DNA of 64,000 nucleotides from Glycomyces artemisiae (GTDB lineage Bacteria; Actinomycetota; Actinomycetes; Mycobacteriales; Micromonosporaceae), in the NCBI RefSeq assembly GCF_003002955.1, contig NZ_PVTJ01000004.1, forward strand, positions 372,001 through 436,000, given 5' to 3'. This document shows, in pieces, positions 63,301 through 64,000 of the stretch; the stretch's first letter is position 1, and every line of letters starts with the position of its first letter. Below the pieces are notes generated by a model that had not been told where the DNA came from, did not search any database, and saw nothing but the letters and a program-made list of their open reading frames with translations. The translations under genes and the position numbers were made by a program.

Positions 63301-63910
63301 TGGCGTATCCCTCGGACGTCAAGGAGAGCCCGGTGGCGAGGGACTCCCAGGCCGCGGCGTCGGCGACGGTGAACCGCAGTTCCGCCGAGGACTCGCCGGC
63401 GGTGACGGACAGGTCGAGTCCGGCGGCGAGGCCGTCGTACTCGGCGGTCGCCCCCGCGTACGCGGGCACCGGCACGGCACCGTCCCAGCCGAGCCGCCCG
63501 CCGGAGGTCTCGACGAGCGTCTGCCCGCCCGAGAGCGAGAGCGCGAACGGCCACGGCGACGCGGTCTGCCGCAGCACGTCGTCCGCGGGCTGGAGGGTCG
63601 GGTCGAGGTGCCCGAGGCCCTCCTCGTCCTGGACGGCCTCGGCGGTGTCGACGAGGTGCAGGAGCCCTTCAGGGGTGCCGTAGAGGGTGCGGTACGCCGA
63701 GGCGTACTCCGAGATGCGCACCTCGACGTCGCAGGCCTGCGCGGTCTCCAGCGCCGCGGCGATGTCCGCGGCGATCGGGTCGGCGCCGAGCGCGGCGCAG
63801 TCGGCGGTCTGCGCCGCCGCCGCACCGGGCACAGCGAGGAGCGCGGCCCCTACGGCCGCGGCGGCCGTGCCGCCGAGCGCGCGGGTCCGGCTCACCAGGA
63901 TTCGGTTCAT
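60332..63910 (-). CDS. Large secreted FG-GAP/VCBS protein C
   Basis: 1192 residues from ATG 63910, with the same AGGACATCTGA leader as protein A. Signal to about 33 (GAAAAQ), N-terminal region with the same markers (DCAALGADPIAADI, QACDVEVRIS), an Ig-like part near 560-650, and FG-GAP blades (DYDGDGFQDLFAVRETDGN) ending in GTGWGGMDLIV. Clearly a paralogue of A with nearly equal length, so the cluster arose by tandem duplication. Confidence 0.87.
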   Translation of the reverse strand: MNRILVSRTRALGGTAAAAVGAALLAVPGAAAAQTADCAALGADPIAADIAAALETAQACDVEVRISEYASAYRTLYGTPEGLLHLVDTAEAVQDEEGLGHLDPTLQPADDVLRQTASPWPFALSLSGGQTLVETSGGRLGWDGAVPVPAYAGATAEYDGLAAGLDLSVTAGESSAELRFTVADAAAWESLATGLSLTSEGYATADEAGLYLSTGRDYDLIEMSTPFAVRDATGAVRKAVLEMDGGGGITVRLPEGDVGAEAFPLTVSTDWVYYRSAVNVWAAYSSASPDLGFHRGHAGLGLAYFEAAGETGDALAGPYCDGLAAAECTAAEAASYWTFFSPEPRWTVDSYDGYGLRFPVVSASFRVDAAEGAACVAPELRHAEYGGWSDAGWSGLPDDAPAASGACDGGAAVYDVSGTVAGEWSDNGWHAPLTLAMTGGDATARFDGGSARLDVYFDVESRKVAPRCTGTAASPEFRGTSDVPYGNYTASFWRPDLLGTEVSWTATVTDARTGTVLLATEPAAVGNGVQRGTVLTGLDDGAYKVAYRFESGDGGFEQTSECHYRIDTAKPDVIEFAAIPGTNYIGETATVEVTVADEGFPDGVNALSLTFDSEDSDPATTVRLEDGTTAVFDVDFDTTRTWVRAEVVDRAGNRSGSDSTFLGGTYSRNDYDGDGFQDLFAVRETDGNLVFYKGNGDGTVRAGASRGAGWGGMDIVMAGDLTGDGRDDLLARDNSTGTLYVYPGNGAGGLNARQSVGGGWNTMGSFTSAGDFNEDGLVDLVAVSKGNGRLYLYPGEGEGDGGFGSRTVMGTGFLDNDTVTTFGDFNGDGHDDLLTRETYGQYYHLYGGDGSGGLLDLYPNGYADTGLPGDAEERIGQFTGAGDFNGDGVTDLLLVDEPTGELRLRSFATESPRHTVADSVVGTGWNAMRLPSAETDWTYDYSGDNRSDITAKGPGPEYDWPYVYHGNGAGGFLGGAGWVTDGNLDGFDLVETAGDLNGDGRSDYLVRKASTGALYVYPDWWREEDRIKLGTGWNAMSAIVSGQDYNADGRIDIIASEKSSGNLWLYPGKGGGAFGARVLIGTGWGGMSLVTAVGDLDHDGQDDLISRRNSDGCLYFYAGRGTGKLANGVKIGCGWDVMNAVASVGDFNGDGHVDWVARHSNGSLYLYAGNGKGSYSSSKVIGTGWGGMDLIV

Positions 63911-63941
63911 TCAGATGTCCTTGCGTCAGAGGGGTTCGGGG

Positions 63942-64000
63942 CTATGCGATCTGGTCCATGCCGGCCCAGCCGGTGCCGATGACGACGGACGCGGAGTAGC
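63942..64000 (-). CDS. FG-GAP protein D, C-terminal end only
   Basis: The last 18 codons of a gene entering from the right: YSASVVIGTGWAGMDQIA and stop, matching the ends of proteins A-C. The start lies outside the window. It is the fourth tandem member. Confidence 0.85.
   Translation of the reverse strand, partial: YSASVVIGTGWAGMDQIA

Noticed and set aside
54675-63910. Polymorphic toxin or CRISPR-like repeat array
   Set aside because: The repeats are protein blades of unequal length, not spaced direct repeats, and no toxin domain or immunity gene is visible at the C-termini.
60434-63982. 1182-codon plus-strand frame opposite protein C
   Set aside because: Antisense shadow of repeated DxDxDG blades.

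Overview
The window looks like chromosome from a high-GC, mycelial-type actinomycete. Coding GC is very high, GTG and TTG starts are common, the heat-shock operon has the actinobacterial order dnaK-grpE-dnaJ-hspR with HAIR operators, a c-di-AMP riboswitch precedes an NlpC/P60 hydrolase, and two sugar ABC importers lack their own ATPase, as in MsiK-dependent actinobacteria. The genus cannot be fixed from sequence alone; a Glycomyces-like or related soil actinomycete is a guess.

Layout. (1) About 0.46-13.6 kb is a genomic island at a tRNA-Phe(GAA) gene. The intact tRNA lies at 13590-13663 on the minus strand, and a 38-bp copy of its 3' part lies at 455-492. The island carries IS5- and IS481-type transposase remnants, a frameshifted membrane protein, small membrane and lipoproteins, a PQQ-propeller lipoprotein, an unusual Hsp70-ATPase/transmembrane/beta-propeller protein followed by a J-like membrane protein without HPD, a PH-domain membrane protein, an RX4H (HEPN-like) protein and a large orphan protein. 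No integrase is visible. (2) 13.9-26 kb holds housekeeping and accessory genes: GH27 galactosidase, VOC protein/TetR pair, YhgE-type ABC export pair, oligopeptidase B, class II aldolase and a Uma2-type nuclease. (3) 24-30.4 kb is a maltose/alpha-glucoside locus: GH13 glucosidase and LacI regulator, divergent from a MalE-MalF-MalG importer. (4) 30.5-44.3 kb holds copper control (copZ-csoR), the riboswitch-controlled peptidoglycan hydrolase, GH20 hexosaminidase, a DivIVA-like coiled coil, two CNNM transporters and the heat-shock operon. (5) 44.7-54.7 kb is a cellulose/cellobiose regulon: DUF1349 protein, secreted CBM2-GH48 cellulase, and the divergent cebEFG-like importer, GH1 beta-glucosidase and CelR-like LacI regulator, with CelR-type operators between them. 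(6) 54.7-64.0 kb is a tandem family of four secreted FG-GAP/VCBS propeller proteins, the last cut by the window end.

Genes in regions 3 and 5 form complete uptake-hydrolysis-repression circuits. GH48 would release cellobiose outside, the importer takes it up, GH1 splits it inside, and the LacI protein should release operators of the form TGGGAGCGCTCCCA. The least explained parts are the Hsp70-propeller/J-like pair in the island and the tandem FG-GAP proteins.
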